Below are positions 32,955 to 44,267 of a DNA stretch of 64,000 nucleotides, piece by piece. The translations under genes were made by a program, and so were the position numbers. How positions within the stretch are numbered: position 1 is the first letter of the stretch; each line of letters starts with the position of its first letter. The stretch lies in NCBI GenBank assembly GCA_027257055.1, contig JAPVLO010000056.1, forward strand, positions 6,250,501 to 6,314,500. Reading direction: 5' to 3'. The DNA comes from Cephalopachus bancanus (Eukaryota > Chordata > Mammalia > Primates > Tarsiidae). A model generated the notes under the pieces. The model saw nothing but the letters and a program-made list of their open reading frames with translations, had not been told where the DNA came from and did no database searches.

Positions 32955-34624
32955 TTTTGGGTTTTTTTTCTGTGTTTGTGCTTTGTTTTATTTTTTTTTT
33001 TGTTGTTTTTTGTTTTTTGAGTTGGAGTCTCACTCTGTCGCCTAGACTGGAGTGCAGTGGCCGCTCCCGGCCACTGCAACCTCGACCTGCTGGGCTCTGG
33101 CGATCCTTCCGCCTCCGCCTTCCGAGTAGCTGGAATTACAGGCATGCGCTACCACGCCCGGCTGATTTTTTGATTTATTGTAGAGATGAGGTCTCGCTGC
33201 CCAGGCGGGTCTCGAACCCGCGGGCTCAGGCAATCCACTCACCTCAGCCTCCCAAAGGCGCGGGATTACAGGCTGAGCCACCGAGCCCGGCTTGTTTTAT
33301 TTTTTAATTTTTTTCTTTTAAAGATGTGGGGTACAATTTGGGGTTTGGTTCATATACAAATGTTCATTATGCGGGTACCCTTGTTGATGAAGCACGCCCC
33401 CTCTCTCCCTTGGAAGTTTTCCACTACTGCCAACCCCACCCCTCCCCCTCTGCTGGCAGTTTCCCACTACTGGCAATCCCTTTCTTATAGTATCATGATA
33501 ATTGTTCCAGGTCCTCTTATGAATGAGAACATGTAGTACTCAGTTCTTTGTTTCTTGTTTCTGTGATAGATCACTCAGTATTATAGACTCTAAGTCCCTC
33601 CAAGTTGCTGCGAAGTTCTAAATTTTGTCCTTTTTTATGGCTGTATAATATTTCATCATGTATATGTACCATATTTCTTAAATCCACCCTCTTTTGATGG
33701 GCAGCATGGTTGGTTTCATATTTTTGCTATTGTGAATAATGCTGCAATAAACATGCATGTGCAGGTGTCTTTTTCATAAAGTGATATGAGTTCCTCCAGG
33801 TATATTCCTAGCAGGGAGATTTAGATCTTTAAGGAATAGCCAAACTGTCTTCCACAGAGGTTGTACTAGTTTATACTCCCAACAGCAGTGTAAAAGGGTT
33901 CCCTTTTCCCCACATCCTCTCCAGCATCTGTTGGTTTTTGAGTTAGTGATGATGGCCATCCTGACTGGAGTTAGGTGATATCTCAGTGTGGTTTTAATTT
34001 GGAACAAGATAGAAATTCTGGAAACAAAACCTCAATTTCTCAACCAACTCATCTTTGACAAAGCTTCCATCATCAACCACTGGGGAGAGGAGAACCTATT
34101 CAGTAAATAGTGCTGGGAAAACTGGCTGACCAGATGCAGAAGATTAAAACAAGACCCATACCTATCACTATACACAAAACTCAACTCTAAACAGATCAAA
34201 GACCTAAATGTAAAATCTCAAACTATACAAACCTTAGAAAATGCAGGAGACACCCTTGTGGAAATTGGAAATGGCAACCAATTCCTGATCAAAACCCCAT
34301 GTGTTCATGCCATAAAAGATAAGATAGACAAGTGGAACCCCATCAAACTGACAAACTTCTGCAAAGCCAAAGAAACCATTGAGAGAGCAGGGAGACAGCC
34401 CCTAGACTGGAAAAAAATATTTGTCAACTGAATATCTGACAAAGTCCTAACATGTAGGACCTACAAGGAACTCAAACGTGCCAAAAAGAAGAAAACAAAC
34501 AGCCCCCTTACAAAGCAGACAAAATATATGAATAGACACTTCTCAAAAGAAGAAATATGGGCAGCCAACAGATACACGCACAAATGCTCAGCCTCACTAG
34601 GCATCAAAGAAATGCAAATTAAAA
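32955..34624 (-). mobile_element. L1 3' half with 5' inversion, Alu in its tail
   Basis: The element's A tail is the T-rich stretch from 32955, later hit by an Alu (32997-33291). Antisense 3'UTR and ORF2 end run at 33306-34002 ('GATGTGGGGTACAATTTGGGG' to 'CAGTGTGGTTTTAATTT'). Then the upstream ORF2 part is read in sense at 34003-34624 ('AAACCTCAATTTCTCAACC' to 'GAAATGCAAATTAAAA'). Both halves meet at the same ORF2 point (AAATTAAAA), as twin priming predicts. The duplication TCCTCCTGT lies at 32946-32954 and 34625-34633. Confidence 0.88.
32997..33291 (-). mobile_element. Alu SINE, young subfamily, antisense
   Basis: 'TTTTGAGTTGGAGTCTCACTC' to 'CTGAGCCACCGAGCCCGGC', full dimer. The 14-base duplication TTGTTTTATTTTTT is at 32983-32996 and 33292-33305, inside the T-rich tail of the L1. 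The B-box region is a perfect 5-base stem with a 7-base loop at 33205-33221. Confidence 0.93.
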
Positions 34625-34633
34625 TCCTCCTGT

Positions 34634-34781
34634 CCTTATAAACCTATTGTTTCAGGCCTCCTTCCTTTGCTCAGGCTGTCCTCCTACATGGAATGCCCTT
34701 CCTACCTTTCTTGGTCTTGTTAACTTCTGTTCATTCCTTCAGACTCAGTTCAAGGGTTCCTTCTCCCAGAAAGCCTTCTCA

Positions 34782-34785
<4 letters not shown>
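34634..34785 (+). mobile_element. L2 LINE fragment
   Basis: 'CTCAGGCTGTCCTCCTACATGGAATGCCC', 'CATTCCTTCAGACTCAGTTC' and 'CCCAGAAAGCCTTCTCAGAC' match the L2 3' region. A (CA)n array follows and a terminal L2 part reappears at 35110-35250. Confidence 0.85.

Positions 34786-34823
<38 letters not shown>
34782..34823. repeat. (CA)n microsatellite
   Basis: About 20 CA units starting inside the L2 text. Confidence 0.97.
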
Positions 34824-34826
<3 letters not shown>

Positions 34827-35109
34827 ACTCTCACACTGGTGTGCTAGAGGTAGCTGGAAGTAGCTCGCTAGAGTTGATTGTGCATATTTCCTCTCAACCC
34901 CTCATTTTGTAACATCCTGTTGATAGTTATAGTAGGAGTATTTACACCAGAGAAATTGGAAAATGCTACAAATCAGGGCTTTTCCTTCCAGGGAATCGTT
35001 ATTAAATATTTATACCCTTGAGTGTACCCATCCCAGGGGCTCAGTTCCTCATTTTTGGCTTATGTATCTATAGCGTCCCCTACTTACCTCTACCCTACTA
35101 TTTTCCCAA

Positions 35110-35255
35110 TCTTTTATAATCTTTTGTTTATATGCTGGTTATCCGCACGTGTGAGGCATCCATGAAAGGCAGAAACTCTGCCTCTCTTTCTCTATTCCTA
35201 GCATATAACAAAGTTCCTAACACAAAGTAGGTGTTCAGTAAATATGAAAAGGACA
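35110..35255 (+). mobile_element. L2 LINE 3' tip
   Basis: 'AAAGGCAGAAACTCTGCC', 'CTAGCATATAACAAAGTTCC' and 'AAAGTAGGTGTTCAGTAAATATG' are the ordered L2 terminal motifs. It probably belongs to the same copy as 34634-34785. The stretch 34824-35109 between them is not clearly assigned. Confidence 0.75.
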
Positions 35256-35772
35256 AATAATTATCATCAGAAAAGTATAGCTGAACTTAATTTGTCCAGA
35301 ATAAATACCTAGAAATAAGAAGTATGTACTTAAAAGAATACAGAGTGAGGCTTTTATTTTTTTTCTAATAATTGCACTTGCTTTTTCATTATCACTATCA
35401 TCACATGCCAGGGTAGGGGTAGGGTTGAGGGAATGGCTTGGTGATAGCTTAAAGTCACCAAATAACCATTTGACGATATCTTAGTCATTCCAGTAATTCA
35501 ATCTGATCTAACAGTTTGTGGACTGATCCAATTATTATAGCCTCAAGTTTGTTTTAGGTAAGCGATCACTCCTATGCAGGGATTATCATCTCTTACCCCT
35601 GCATCCTCCATGCAGCTACTGCTGAGACTGTGGAGACAGGAGAGGAAGAAGGTCTGATTACTCTTGCCCATTTATTTTCATATTCTTGTGCTTTTTCTTT
35701 CTCTTCTATGTCTTTTGGTGGGTACAGGAACAGTCTGTTTCCCAGGAGGATGTGAGGGGCATGCGAATGCGT
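35256..35772. other. unassigned intergenic sequence
   Basis: No gene or clear repeat. Moderately AT-rich. Confidence 0.5.
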
Positions 35773-35785
35773 TCTGGTGACTTTT

Positions 35786-36082
35786 TTTATCTTTATTTTT
35801 TGAATTAGAGTCTTACGTCATCACCCAGGCTGGAGTGCAATGGCATGCTCATGGCTACCCTACCATCGACCTGCTGGGCTCTAGTGATCCTTCTGCCTCA
35901 GCCTTCCAAGTAGCCAGAACTACAGGCGTGTGCTACTACACCTGGTTAATTTTTTTATTTATTGTAGAGATGAGGTCTCACCAAGTTGCCCGGGCTGTTC
36001 CTGAACCCGTGGACTCAGGCAGTCCCCTCAACTTGGCCTCCCAAGGTGCTGGGATTACAGGCTTGAGCCACCACACCTGACC
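35786..36082 (-). mobile_element. Alu SINE, older type, antisense
   Basis: 'TTTTTGAATTAGAGTCTTACG' to 'GCTTGAGCCACCACACCTGACC'. The 13-base duplication is TCTGGTGACTTTT (35773-35785) and TCTAGTGACTTTT (36083-36095), one mismatch. The B-box region does not form the GC-rich hairpin. Confidence 0.92.
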
Positions 36083-36095
36083 TCTAGTGACTTTT

Positions 36096-36774
36096 ATGAT
36101 TTCTCTCTCACTGTCTATATAGACTCATAGTCTCTATTCTCATCTCGTATAGATAGACACTAATTGATTTAGCCAGCATGGACCTCATCCTCTGCAGGTG
36201 ATGCCTGAAACACTTGTAAACATCTTCAGTCTGACTCCAGCCCATATTCATTAATAGATACGGTAAACTTGTAGACCTCAAATCACCTTGCCCTCATCAT
36301 CCCAAACTCAAGACTGATAGAAGCAGGTGGGATTTTCACTGTTCCTGGAGAAAACCACAATAAGAGTGAGTATGGTCTTTGCCCCTTTTCAATGTTCTGT
36401 ACCACTTCTGTCTCCAAACTCCAAGACCCTAGGGGTATGCCTTAAGCCTAGCAAACATCCATGTAGAGAATGAGCTACCAGTTTTCCCTTGCAAAAACTC
36501 CAAGAATTCAATTAGAGAGAGGAAAAGAGGCTAACTTGAACATCCTCCATTAAACTTCTTTGCTAAAGTAACTTCCCCACCCACCCACCAACCCCCAAGC
36601 CTATGTGTTTAGACAATGGAGATGGGGTTGTCATATAGTTTTTTTGGAGTTCCATGTTATGCAACACCTATGTGTGGCCAGGGCTCAGCCTGCAGCAGGT
36701 GTTTCCTTGACTTTGGCAGGTGAGGCAACAGCACCTGTGTTCCCCAGCTGTGTGCCACCTTCACACTAATTTAC
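36096..36774. other. unassigned intergenic sequence
   Basis: No gene or clear repeat. Short frames only. Confidence 0.5.
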
Positions 36775-36975
36775 TTCTTCATATTATGTTTCTGAGTGTA
36801 CCAAGCACTATGACAAGCATATAATAAGGATTATGTCACAATAGTTAGACTTTTATCACAGATGGGGACACAGTTCCACAAAGGGTAAATAATTTGCTAA
36901 TTATTTACACATCACATCACACAGCTAATAAAGTCCAAAGAAAATTCAAACTCAAGTTGGTCTAACTAAAATACC
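36775..36975 (-). mobile_element. MIR SINE, antisense
   Basis: 'GTGTACCAAGCACTATGAC', 'ACAGATGGGGACACAGTTCC', 'AAATAATTTGCTAATTATTTACACATC' and 'TCACACAGCTAATAAAGTCC' match antisense MIR. Confidence 0.8.
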
Positions 36976-38484
36976 TGGGTTCATTAATACTACTCTATTC
37001 TACCATCTCAAACCTGTCACACCAAATCTTCAACCATCTGTGAACCCACCTTTGCCTCCTCATAAGGACCTTTCGCTTGGCTTATATCATTTAAAATAAA
37101 TGTTGCTGCCTAGTAGGAAAGCTCATTAGCTTTTTTTATTGCTCGTCACTGCCAAGAAGCAGACAAGGGGTCACCAGAATACCATACAGGAGGAAGTTTC
37201 AAATTGTAAGGCATTTAGCAGTCTCCTGCAGGACTTACTCCGGTCTAGTTAAGAAAAGTGACCAAGTCAGGAAACTCCTCCCAACTCTGCCCTCAGAAAA
37301 AGTCGTGGCTTCCACAACATATCGAAGTGTTCTGGGACCCTCTGAACAAAGAAAGATATCTTTGCAAAGCATCTACTGGCTATATCAATGAAGTGCATTG
37401 GAATTTGTTAGATTTCCAACTGGGATCCCTGGTCCCACAGCTTCTAACACTGCCCCTGCCCACGACCCTCAATAACCCCTACTGAAGGCCACATTACTAT
37501 TAGAGCTTTTCCTCTTCCCTTCCAACTATTCAGACTGTTACAAAAGATATTTCTAGAATATGTTTTCCAAACTTTCATCAGACCTAACAATCCATTTCTA
37601 GATTTCTTTGGCTGGGCCCTGTCCTGACTCTACAATGACTTTTGAGGTAGGATCCCACCTCTTCAGTAACAGAAAGCCTGAAACAATCTTATCTGATCAT
37701 CCAAGAATGAATAGCAATCTCAAAAGAAGCAGAAAAGCAAGAGCTTGTAACATCCTTTTCCCTTCCTATCCATTGGAAATTCCAACCACGAAGATTCTGG
37801 GTGAAATTTCCTCCAAAACATCAGTGAAAAGCAAAATTGTCATTTCAACCATTTTGTTTGTTTTGTTTTGACCAAATAATCTGCTCCAAACCATCATTGC
37901 CAAGGCCACTTAATCCATTGAGCGCTATGAGCTCAGGGCCTAAGACTTGCATGCATAACTATATACTTACAGGTTCCAAAATAAGAAACAAAAACTGCAA
38001 ATCAAAATTAATGAATGTTGAATTAAATATCTACACAAATGTAACATTTTGTTGCTATTAAACTACAACTCAACTCATGATTATCCATAATCACATGAAA
38101 TAAGAGATGCAGTTGCATTTTAATACATTTGAAATTATCTTGATCGGCCTCCAAAACAAAGGCTGCCTAAGATGCTAAAGCATCCCTGCCTTGTTCCATG
38201 GCCCATGGAGTGTCCTTGACCAAAACCTGAGTTTTTCCTTTCTTCGTGATTGAAAAAAGGAGGAGGAGAGCCTTCACTTCTACTCTGGATTGCAGAGTGT
38301 CCTTATCACCTACCCCATCCTGCTTCCCATCCCCTCATTCTGCTGACACTCAGGTCTGCCCTATGCTCTTTATATTGTGGGATGTCTCTATCTTCCCTGG
38401 TTTCCATCTAAGTGCCATTATGGTGGAATATCCAACTCAAGGAAGCAACTGATGGGCAAAAACTGAAAGCCACCTATAAGCAAA
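36976..38484. other. unassigned intergenic sequence
   Basis: No gene or confident repeat in this 1.5 kb. Open frames of 68-87 codons (37258-37485, 37608-37871, 38246-38452) have no recognisable features. Confidence 0.5.
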
Positions 38485-38655
38485 TAAAAACAACACATAT
38501 AATATTAATCACTTTGTGCCAAGCACCATTTTAAACATTTTTCAAGTATACCATTAACTCTATTACTACACCTATTTTTTAGGTGAGAAAACTTCAGCAA
38601 AGAGTGCAAATATCTTGACCGAGTTCCCACAGGCAAAAAGTGTCAGAGGCTTGAG
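38485..38655 (-). mobile_element. MIR SINE, antisense
   Basis: 'TCACTTTGTGCCAAGCACC', 'ATTTTTTAGGTGAGAAAACTTC' and 'TATCTTGACCGAGTTCCCACAGGC' match antisense MIR, ending at a local tandem duplication. Confidence 0.75.
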
Positions 38656-38657
38656 CA

Positions 38658-38765
38658 CTACATTGTCCCACTGTGTTACCACAAGAGACTTAAGGCTGGA
38701 AGCCAACGCTACATTGTCCCATTGTGTTATACCACTTAAGAACTTAAGTCTGGAACCCAAAACTC
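38658..38765. repeat. imperfect tandem duplication, about 51-57 bases
   Basis: Unit 1 (38658-38708) and unit 2 (38709-38765) both begin CTACATTGTCCCA/CTACATTGTCCCAT and continue with TGTGTTA, CCAC, GACTTAAG/AACTTAAG, CTGGAA and CCAA in the same order, with small indels. Confidence 0.85.
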
Positions 38766-38884
38766 ATCTGAGGATGGCAGACGAAACCAGGAAGCCTAGA
38801 ACCAGGTTTCTCTGAAAAACTTCTTGAGAGAGAAATGCATTTTTTAAATGGTTTTTACATCATGTGATTTAGAGTCTCTTTGTC

Positions 38885-39110
38885 AGAGGGGCTCACCTTG
38901 TTCTCTAACATACTTTGTCTTGCAGCCTTCCAAGAAAGCACACCCAGTCCCTTTGTTTATAAAATGTCCTCCCTCGACTTGCCCTTTTTTTCTCTCTGTT
39001 CTACACATCTAAATCATACCTGTCCTTCCATACTTAGTTCATGTCCCATCTCTTCTCTCCAGGTCCAGCTGTCAGTAAACTTTGACTTTTCTGAACTTCT
39101 CTAATGCTGT
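38885..39110 (+). mobile_element. L2 LINE fragment
   Basis: 'CTTGCAGCCTTCCAAGAAAGCACACCC', 'TAAATCATACCTGTCC', 'TTAGTTCATGTCCCATCTC' follow L2 order, diverged. Confidence 0.5.
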
Positions 39111-39284
39111 GTATTGTTACCAATCTCTTAGGCATTTAATTACACATGGCTGAGTTTGGCTAATCAATTATTCCTTTTGATAAGTTTTATGGCCCCAGAA
39201 AGATTTGAAGAAAAGTCCCTAATAGCATGGAGACCATCTTAGAGAGCACACCTGTATGTTTCCACTACCCGGGTTTAAATTCTG

Positions 39285-39440
39285 TCCTTACTTCTCATGA
39301 ACAAAGTAATTTTTCTGTGCTTCAGTGTCCTCAATTGTAAAATGGAGGTAATAATGGTATCTAAATATAGGGCTGTCAGATGTAGTATATGAGCCAGTAA
39401 TTCATGGACTCCTATACAGGATTTAAATAGAGTTGGTAGT
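39285..39440 (+). mobile_element. MIR SINE
   Basis: 'CCCGGGTTTAAATTCTGTCC', 'TTTCTGTGCTTCAGTGTCCTC', 'AATTGTAAAATGGAGGTAATAATGG' and 'GGGCTGTCAGATG' match the MIR core and 3' part. Confidence 0.85.
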
Positions 39441-40805
39441 ATTCCTAAAAGAAAATTTTAATGATTTAAGAGTTACATCATAAAATCTCTCTTGGACCAG
39501 ATCTTTCATGCTCATTGACTATCATTTACAATAAGAATAAACAAGGATAAAAAGCTTACTATGTGTGAAGAGCTAGACTGAGTGGATATCTCTTTTTTCC
39601 TCATCCACTTTATTTGAGCCAGGGAGATTGCAGAGGGAGGAAAATACATGTGCAAGTGATATCATATTATTTCCAGAACTATAAACTGTGGAACAGATTG
39701 CATTTTCAATATTTGTTTAAAATAAGCCTTTAGTAAATTATACCCCAGGGACTAGTCACTACAACTAACCCGTCAAAAATAACCAAAGCAAGGAATTGGT
39801 GGCTCCTGATATAATCTGTATATTTACAGGAGGCTTCACTTCAAAAAGGTAGCTCCAACCCCAGATCTCAAGACCTTTATTTGAACTCTTGGCTGCAGCA
39901 TAATTGACAGAGAGAATTAAAGGGATATGAAGACCTGGGACTGAACTTTTTCAATAGTCTCAGCTCGGCTCACGTTGCTCACGATATTAGAGGCTGCCGT
40001 GATGATATTAAATGATGCCGCACTGACAGAGATTAACAGAGTATGCAATTAGATTTAAATGTTGTAATTGGAACATGCTGTTAAGTGCCTACCATCAGTC
40101 CTGGGTCTCCCCTTATGGCAAGCGAGTCTCTCCTTGGGTTGCTCTGTAAATTTAACACTGTCCTCACCAGCCACAAATGCTCTGTCACTTACACAGAGAC
40201 AGTGAACTGGCCTGACATTATTATGAAATTGTCATGTATTCTGCTGCACATGTCTGTGATACTTGATAGTTTTGAAATGCTTTCAAATCCAGTTAGGTCT
40301 TTTGAGCTTTACAAGTCTATGGGGAGAGGTGAACGGATATAACAAGAGATGAAGTTGAGGCCTAATACGGGAGGGAAGATCTGATCAGGGTCTTTTAAGC
40401 TACTCTGTGGATGGATCAGCAATCTAAACTAGGTCTTTTGACTCCAACGTTTATGTGCTTTACACCATGTCATGTTGCCTCCAAAGATTGTGATTTGAAG
40501 TTAAATTTTGCTGCTGAATGCTTTTTTTTCAGGAGGTAAAGATCCTTGGTTCAATAACAGGACAAGCTACCTTATTTTGAAATCTATTACCCTCATCCCT
40601 GTGTGTCTTCACCAACACTCTGACCTTTATTAACCACTGAAAATACCACAGTGAGGTAAGCAATCACCATGTGCTTGTGGAGCATCTTCTATGTGTCTAG
40701 ACATTGGTGAGCACCATTTGAGAACTATAAAAGAAGATCTTAAAATCTCATGGATGATTTCTGACAGCACATGAGACTCAATTTGCCCACTTACAAAGAA
40801 CAAAA
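39441..40805. other. mostly unique intergenic sequence
   Basis: No gene or interspersed repeat recognised. It includes a conserved-looking block at about 39890-40330, listed separately. Confidence 0.5.
39890..40330. promoter_or_regulatory. candidate conserved non-coding element
   Basis: Non-repetitive block with several dyads and AT-core motifs: 'CTGCAGCATAATTGACAG', 'GATATTAGAGGCTGCC', 'GATGATATTAAATGATG', 'ATGCAATTAGATTTAAATG' and 'GTTGTAATTGGAACATGC'. An 85-codon frame at 40085-40342 shows no protein features. The texture resembles developmental enhancers. Inference only. Confidence 0.3.
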
Positions 40806-40809
40806 ATAA

Positions 40810-40900
40810 AAGTAATAGCTAACATTTGCCAAGATAATTACTCTATGCCAAGCTTTTAACAGATGTTCTCTAAACACTAACTCTTTGATTTTTAAAGCTT
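40810..40900 (-). mobile_element. MIR SINE fragment, antisense
   Basis: 'AATAGCTAACATTTGCCAAG', 'CTCTATGCCAAGCTTTTAAC' and 'CTAAACACTAACTCTTTGA' match the start of antisense MIR. Confidence 0.65.
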
Positions 40901-42482
40901 GTTTTCAAACGGTTATATGATAACAGGACCCCACAGTGGTGTTATAAAGGTCATTGACAAGTAGAAAGGGTTGATTGGATGAACCTCTGGGACCACCCTC
41001 TGAACTCTGCTCAGAAAGAGAACTTGCACATTTGGAGTCTTTGCAATCATGTATTTTTTAGACACTGGGATTTTTTAAAATAACTGATATATTATACATG
41101 GTTCAAAACTCAAAAAGTGTAAAAATGTACCAAATGGAAAATCTTTCTCATATTTGAGTCCCCCAACCACCCAGTACGCTTCTCACCAAAGGAAAAAGCA
41201 AAACAAAACAACAAAGTCACCACTATTATTAATTCCATGGGTGCCCTTTCAGAGACGTTTTCATAAATACAGAAGCAAATATGAGTATTTTTCCCATTTT
41301 CCATTCCTACCATATACACTGCTCTTCTATATCTTGATTTTTCACTTAAAAATGCAACTTGGAGATCTTCCTATATCAGTTCCTTGAAAAGCTTCAGCTG
41401 CATAATTCCACTTAACCAGTTCTCAGTTGATGAATATTTAGGTTGTTGCTAATCTTTTGCTGTGAAGAATAATGGTACGTGTGTCATTTTTCACACAGGC
41501 AAATAAATTGATAGTGTAATTTTCTAAGCGTGGAATTATAGAATCAAAGAATAGATGCATTTGTAATTTTGTTTGATACTGTTTAAATTGTACTAATTTA
41601 CCTCCCACCAGAAACTGAGTGTTTCCACACAGTCTCAGAAACATGAGGTATCACCAAATTTTAAGTTTTTTGCTTTCCCTTTTATAAGAGTCTCTAGTTT
41701 TGAACTTTCCTTTTCTCTGGCCTGTGCATACCTTTGCCCATTTTTCCAGCAGATTAATAATTTTTTCCTTGTTGATTTGTAGGAGCTATTTATATATTAG
41801 AGACATTAGTTCATTGTCTGTGATAAGCTGCATATATTTTGCCTACGGTTATTTGTCTGGCTACTGCATTTCGCATAATATTGAAAAGAGATTTTTTGTT
41901 TGTTCATTCCTGGGTAATAAAATAACTCTTATATATTTACTTCTACTGCTTTTATGATTTTATTTTTCATTTTTAAATAGCTGATTCATTTGGAATTCAT
42001 CTTGGTATACAGTGCAAATGTGAATTCAATCTTTTTATCCAAGTGGCTATCCAGCTATCACTGTTATGGACTAATCCACCCTGTCTCCACATACACACAC
42101 TGAGTTGAGCTGTCAATTTTATTATGTACTAATTTCTATATGTATTCAAATTCCATATATTTAGATTTGTATTCTGTTCCATTAGTTTTATGTATCAGCC
42201 AGCATCTCACTCTTTGACTAAAGCTTTATAATATGTTTTAACATTTCCTAGAACAGGTGTTCCCTGATTGCTCTTCTTTTTTCTGTTTTCTGACTATTCT
42301 TACTTTTTATTTTTTCATAAGAACTTTTAAAAAACCTTTTGGCACTTGCGTTAGAATTACATACAACTTATAAGTTGATGTAGGGAAAAACTACATACTT
42401 ATTAGGTTGAGTCTTCCTATCCAACAACTTGGTATATACTTTCTATTAGTTCAGCTCCTCTTCTGTGCAGTTGCACATATGT

Positions 42483-42483
42483 G

Positions 42484-42531
<48 letters not shown>
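42483..42531. repeat. (GT)n microsatellite
   Basis: About 24 GT units with one CAT interruption at the start, next to the DNA transposon. Confidence 0.97.
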
Positions 42532-42535
<4 letters not shown>

Positions 42536-42538
42536 ATA

Positions 42539-42893
42539 CAGTCATGCATCTGTCACTTAATAACAGAGATATATTCTGAGAAATGCATCCTTTGGCAGTG
42601 TCGTCATTGTGAGAACATCATGGAGTGTATTTGCATGGAGTATATTCCATATAGTATAGCCTACTACACACCTAGGCTAGATGGTATAGCCTGTTGCTTG
42701 TAGGTGGTAAACCTGTATAGTATGTTACTGTATTGAATACTTGTAACACAAGGATAAGTATTTGTGTATCTAAGCATAGAAAGGGAAAAGTAAAAATATG
42801 GTATTATAATGTTATGGGACCACTATCTTTTATGTGGACTGTCATATATGCAGTTCATCACTGACCAAAACATTATTATGCAGTACATGACTG
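42539..42893. mobile_element. non-autonomous DNA transposon (Tigger/mariner-like)
   Basis: A 355-base element bounded by inverted ends (CAGTCATG at 42539, CATGACTG ending 42893) and flanked by TA on both sides (42537-42538, 42894-42895), the target duplication of Tc1/mariner elements. The interior ('GATATATTCTGAGAAATGC', 'TAGCCTACTACACACCTAGGC', 'AACCTGTATAGTATGTTACTG', 'AAAAATATGGTATTATAATG', 'TTATGGGACCAC') matches a well-known primate non-autonomous Tigger-like family. I am unsure of the exact name. No transposase is encoded. Confidence 0.82.
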
Positions 42894-43346
42894 TATATAT
42901 GTGGTTGGTTGCATTTATACATATGTATGTAATATAGTGTATGCAATTCATAGGGAAATGAAATATGTGTGATACTGCACCAGATGCCTTTTATTGTCTC
43001 TGAGGAATGATTTTAGAGATTTTGTCAATAAATCTATGAATATGTAAAATTTCATTAAAATATGTCTTTATATTGATTTATCCTTATATCCCTGGAATAA
43101 TGCCTCTTACTCATGGGATGGTATTCTTGAATACACTGCTAATTTCCACTAGCTGACATTTTATTTGGAATGTTTGCATCTTGATTACATAAACTTTTTG
43201 AGTGTGGAAACATTGACTAAATGATATTTAAGTTTCTTTAAGTTCTAATATTAATTGAGTAAAATCCAAGAAACAGTATTGGGGCAACTAAGTGTCGTGC
43301 AATTCAGCAATGATTATAAGTGAAAAAATGAATTAAAAGAATTCCT

Positions 43347-43626
43347 GGGCAGGCACAGTGGCTCAAGTCTGTAATCTCAGCACTTTGGGAGACACAAGAG
43401 AGATTGCCTGAGTCCAGGAGTTTGAGACCAGCATGGGTAACTTGGCAAGACCTCATCTCTACAATTAATCAAAAAATTAGCTGGGTGTGGTGGCTCGTGC
43501 CCGTAGTTCCAGCTGCTTAGAAGGCTGAGGCAGAAGGATGCCTGAGCCCAGCAGGTCGAGGCTGTAGTGGTTGTGAACATGCCACTGCACTCCAGCCTGG
43601 GTGACTCTGACTCAGAAAATAAAAAC
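43347..43626 (+). mobile_element. Alu SINE, older type
   Basis: 'GGGCAGGCACAGTGGCTCAAG' to 'GGGTGACTCTGACTCAG' with tail AAAATAAAAACA. The exact 12-base duplication AAAAGAATTCCT lies at 43335-43346 and 43627-43638. Its 3' part and flank were copied 576 bases downstream. Confidence 0.92.
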
Positions 43627-43839
43627 AAAAGAATTCCTTTCCACTCCCTGTGGTTATTACAGTGTCCATCACAACATAGGCACATGGACAATATTTGTTA
43701 AATGAGTAATAAATGAACAAATATTTACTGGACATTCAAAGGCCCACTACATTGTGCAAGATACAACACTGACTTACAGGGTCCTAGAGACGAATGTGAT
43801 GGACTTGAATGACTAGAAAGAACATGAAATTTTGACTCA

Positions 43840-43995
43840 ATTATACGTAGAATCTGTATTCCAGCTCTATTCCCTTGGCACATATAAGATCTTTCACTTG
43901 ACACTTAACTCAGTTTCCTTGTCTGTAAAATGGAAAGAATAATACATACCATGAAGTTTGTGGTGAATATTAAGTGAACTATTCTATGTAATTAG
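43840..43995 (+). mobile_element. MIR SINE
   Basis: 'CTTGACACTTAACTCAGTTTCC', 'TTGTCTGTAAAATGGAAAGAATAATAC' and 'GTGGTGAATATTAAGTGAACTATTC' match the MIR core and 3' part. Confidence 0.85.
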
Positions 43996-44120
43996 CAAGA
44001 ATACTGTTTGATGTATAGCATATTTTTTTAAATGTACTTTTCTGCCTCACTCTTACATCTCCCTCATTCAGCAAGAATATATACTGTAGTGTAGGAAATA
44101 AAGCAAGAACACACAAAAAC

Positions 44121-44267
44121 AGCCCAGCAGGTCGAGGCTGTGGTGGCTGTGAACATGCCACTGCACTCCAGCCTGGGTGACTCTGACTCAGAAAATAAAA
44201 ACAAAAGAATTCCTTTCCACTCCCTGTGGTTATTACAGTGTCCATCACAACATAGGCACATGGACAA
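44121..44267. repeat. local duplication of 43545-43691 (Alu 3' half plus flank)
   Basis: This 147-base segment repeats 43545-43691 at a constant offset of 576 with only two substitutions by eye (in 'GTGGTGGCTGTG' versus 'GTAGTGGTTGTG'). It includes the Alu right-arm end, its A-rich tail, its downstream target duplication and 53 bases of non-Alu flank. Near-identity implies a recent event. There is no new A tail at its end. Confidence 0.95.

Larger units (their letters stand above)
41040..43310 (-). mobile_element. ancient L1 (L1M-type) ORF2, antisense
   Basis: Antisense ORF2 is recognisable along the stretch: 'GTTGATGAATATTTAGGTTG', 'GTGAAGAATAATGGTACG', 'ATTAATAATTTTTTCCTTG', 'ATTAGAGACATTAGTTCATTGTCTG', 'AGCTGATTCATTTGGAATTC', 'GGCTATCCAGCTATC', 'AGCTTTATAATATG', and later 'TTATATCCCTGGAATAATGCC'. 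It is interrupted by a (GT)n array and a Tigger-like DNA element at about 42483-42895. All frames broken. Confidence 0.8.
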
